The notes beneath the pieces were generated by a model. That model was given only the letters and a program-made list of their open reading frames with translations, searched no databases and was not told the DNA's origin. This document shows positions 62,659-64,000 of a DNA stretch of 64,000 bases, piece by piece. The stretch spans positions 53,939 to 117,938 of the forward strand of contig NZ_FOOG01000009.1 of assembly GCF_900113125.1 (NCBI RefSeq), in the 5' to 3' direction. Each line of letters begins with the position of its first letter. Position 1 is the first letter of the stretch. Made by a program: the position numbers and the translations under genes. Origin of the DNA: Halobacillus alkaliphilus. Lineage in GTDB: Bacteria > Bacillota > Bacilli > Bacillales > Halobacillaceae.

Positions 62659-63360
62659 TTAGTTCTTTTCCTCAGATTGAAATTCCTCTGTTTCCAATTG
62701 CGGGGTGTACTTCTCTCCCTCTTCTGAATCGTTAGAGGATTCTTCAATATATAAATTGATTTCTCCTTCTTTTTCAAGCCTTACGAAGTTCAGCAGTTCT
62801 TCATTAACGCCGGACTGATCATTCTTTACATTCTTATTCCGTGAACCTTTTTCTTTATTTTCCGCTTTGTCTTTTTTCTTTTTATCGTTTTGATTATCAC
62901 AGGTGTGGTTAGTATTTTTTTCGTTTTTGTGTTTCGGGTTTCTCTTGGTGCCAATTTTCTTTATACTGATCGGACCGCGCAAGTCTGTGATATTGCAATT
63001 TTCTTCACAATCCATCCAAATGATAATATTGTCGATAGTTTCCACAAATGTCCCTCCACGGCCAACCATTTCATCCTCAAAGAACACTTCAAGGTGATCT
63101 CCAAACTGGAACATTAAATTCAAAACCTCTCCAACGGATTTACAAGAGAGGTCGTCAAAACCCATGTTTGAATAATGCTTATCAAGATCGTGCACACAGT
63201 CCTCATCAGTTTCAGGAAAATCTTGATTGTCTGATTTTTCTTGCTCACTGGCGTCTCCTAAGCACAACTCACCTTGCTCATCAGGACCTCCCTCCCAATG
63301 CTCTTCGCCGTCATGATGATCGGTATATTTGTTAGTGAAATCACCAAACTCTTCTACCAT
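62659..63360 (-). CDS. Acidic protein with an internal Sm-like/CotB-like unit and charged tail
   Basis: 233 residues. Residues 1-60 are very acidic (HHDGEEHWEGGPDEQGE); about 75-135 hold the unit FQFGDHLEVFFED, GTFVETIDNIIIW and GPISIKKI shared with its neighbour; the rest is Lys/Asn/Glu-rich low complexity (HKNEKNTNHTCDNQND, KKKDKAENKEKGSRN). CotB-type coat proteins also join such a unit to a charged tail, so a spore surface role is possible. The plan is seen directly; the role is inference. Confidence 0.65.
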   Translation of the reverse strand: MVEEFGDFTNKYTDHHDGEEHWEGGPDEQGELCLGDASEQEKSDNQDFPETDEDCVHDLDKHYSNMGFDDLSCKSVGEVLNLMFQFGDHLEVFFEDEMVGRGGTFVETIDNIIIWMDCEENCNITDLRGPISIKKIGTKRNPKHKNEKNTNHTCDNQNDKKKKDKAENKEKGSRNKNVKNDQSGVNEELLNFVRLEKEGEINLYIEESSNDSEEGEKYTPQLETEEFQSEEKN

Positions 63361-63667
63361 AGGTTTTCTGCTCCTTTACATTCTGTCTGTAATTCATAAT
63401 CACTATATGTATGTAAAAACGGAATGTATAGCCTATTTTTAGAATATTATCCCAACCTCCACTCACTCTAACGGGGCTTTTGAATAGGTTAACAATAGCT
63501 ACAGAGACATGGAGTGAATCACATACCCACCTGTTGTCTTTTTATTGATGTGCATATATTGCTAAGGATCTTTAACCTTCTTTTATTACTATAACTTTAT
63601 GGTTCCTTGTCCCAAAAACAAGCCAAGGCTCAAAAGGAACTTGGCTGAAAGAAGCTAGTAATCTTTT
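63361..63667. other. Intergenic flank of the IS605-type element
   Basis: No gene. An inverted repeat AGCCAAG (63621-63627) / CTTGGCT (63640-63646) lies about 20 bases from the element end. The 16 to 20 bases next to 63668 would be the guide sequence of the TnpB RNA. Confidence 0.5.
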
Positions 63668-63750
63668 TTGAACTACCCCCACTTACTCGCTGACGCTCCT
63701 TGAAGTTGGGGGATTCCTAAGAGCACGAACCTAACGGTTCGTTCAAATGA
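63668..63750 (-). ncRNA. Right end of the IS200/IS605 element, omega-RNA scaffold 3' part
   Basis: Reading the minus strand after the tnpB stop: a hairpin CGAACC-GTTA-GGTTCG (63726-63741), then CCCCC-AACTT (63703-63712) pairing with AAGT-GGGGG (63676-63684), then the terminal TTCAA at 63668-63672. This is the layout of TnpB right ends, where the transcript runs from inside tnpB through the scaffold into flanking DNA that acts as guide. Confidence 0.65.
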
Positions 63751-64000
63751 TTAGGCTAGCCCCGTCGCACCGACGGTTGGAAGGATTCTTTTAATTTCCT
63801 TCAATATATTGAAACTCGCATTTAGATCGCGGTCGTGGCGGGAGCCGCAATTCGGGCAGTTCCACGTTCGAACAGTGAGATTCTTTACCTCATTGTTTTG
63901 GTATCCGCACTTGGAACACAGCTGAGAACTCGCAAAAACTTTTGATACGGGTACCAATTGTTTTCCGTACCATTCGGCTTTGTATTCGAGCATAGAGGTG
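63751..64000 (-). CDS. tnpB: TnpB (IS200/IS605 OrfB) RNA-guided nuclease, 3' part
   Basis: The frame is open to the window edge, so the 5' part lies outside. The visible 83 residues start inside the RuvC region ([17 protein letters not shown]), then the zinc ribbon Cys-x2-Cys (QLCSKCG) and Cys-x2-Cys (WNCPNCG), and [10 protein letters not shown], the last RuvC acidic site. TnpB is a homologue of Cas12 that cuts DNA with an omega-RNA from its own 3' end. The end of the protein, [11 protein letters not shown], is intact, and the right-end scaffold follows it. Confidence 0.92.
   Translation of the reverse strand, partial: TSMLEYKAEWYGKQLVPVSKVFASSQLCSKCGYQNNEVKNLTVRTWNCPNCGSRHDRDLNASFNILKEIKRILPTVGATGLA

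Noticed and set aside
1..64000. CRISPR arrays, tRNA and rRNA genes, prophage
   Set aside because: No regularly spaced direct repeats, no cloverleaf sequence, no rRNA-like stretch and no phage structural genes were seen.

Overview
The window looks like chromosomal DNA of an endospore-forming, probably moderately halophilic member of the Bacillaceae (Halobacillus or a near relative). The reasons are AGGAGG-type ribosome binding sites with frequent TTG/GTG starts, spore genes (SpoVIF, a GerA-type germinant receptor, coat-like proteins, a decayed YjcZ-type peptide), a choline-to-glycine-betaine regulon, a BCCT transporter relic, and textbook TnrA, PerR, Fur and cre sites. The genus is an inference; the Firmicutes assignment is firm. 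I see no rRNA, tRNA or CRISPR array.

Layout. 0-5.4 kb: a cut-off nucleotidyltransferase, a sulfur module (TauE exporter plus rhodanese/metallo-beta-lactamase persulfide dioxygenase), OsmC with a TetR repressor, a dead YjcZ-type gene, and a phosphotriesterase-family hydrolase whose promoter carries the same palindrome as the tetR upstream region. 5.8-12.7 kb: sugar-acid catabolism, namely gluconate permease and kinase under a cre site, and a dgoA-dgoK-dgoD galactonate operon with an IclR regulator. 12.9-24.7 kb: FAD oxidoreductase, CNNM transporter, YvbH-like PH protein, ZIP transporter, VOC protein, a ykoGHIJ-like two-component/PepSY cluster, SGNH hydrolase, SelO and a GlsB-type stress protein.

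24.8-39.2 kb: a TnrA-box-controlled operon of ammonium transporter, DUF294 nucleotidyltransferase and DnaQ-like exonuclease; an orphan SdhB; DUF421 and DUF2512 membrane proteins; SpoVIF; several hypothetical genes; a stretch with three decayed genes (methyltransferase, BCCT transporter, DUF4395-like); a divergent Prs paralogue; and a prolyl-4-hydroxylase-like dioxygenase. 39.6-46.3 kb: a Fur-box siderophore uptake operon lacking its ATPase, then ahpCF under a PerR box. 46.4-46.9 kb holds two GC-rich, highly structured intergenic repeats.

47-52.4 kb: betB-betA, gbsR and a glycine-betaine-binding lipoprotein, sharing a TTAACGTNTT motif in three promoters. 52.7-64 kb: an SLH-anchored NlpC/P60 hydrolase, coat-like protein, secreted phosphoesterase, flavin-type stress protein, a ger operon in B-A-C order, an 870-bp gap with orphan terminators and a mobile-type palindrome, a minimal kinase, a small family of Sm-like/CotB-like proteins with one dead copy, and the 3' end of an IS200/IS605 tnpB with its right-end guide-RNA scaffold.

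The most unusual items are the transporter-DUF294-exonuclease operon, the Prs paralogue altered in both substrate loops, the tandem structured repeats, the TetR-phosphotriesterase operator link, the shared betaine-regulon motif and the visible TnpB guide end.
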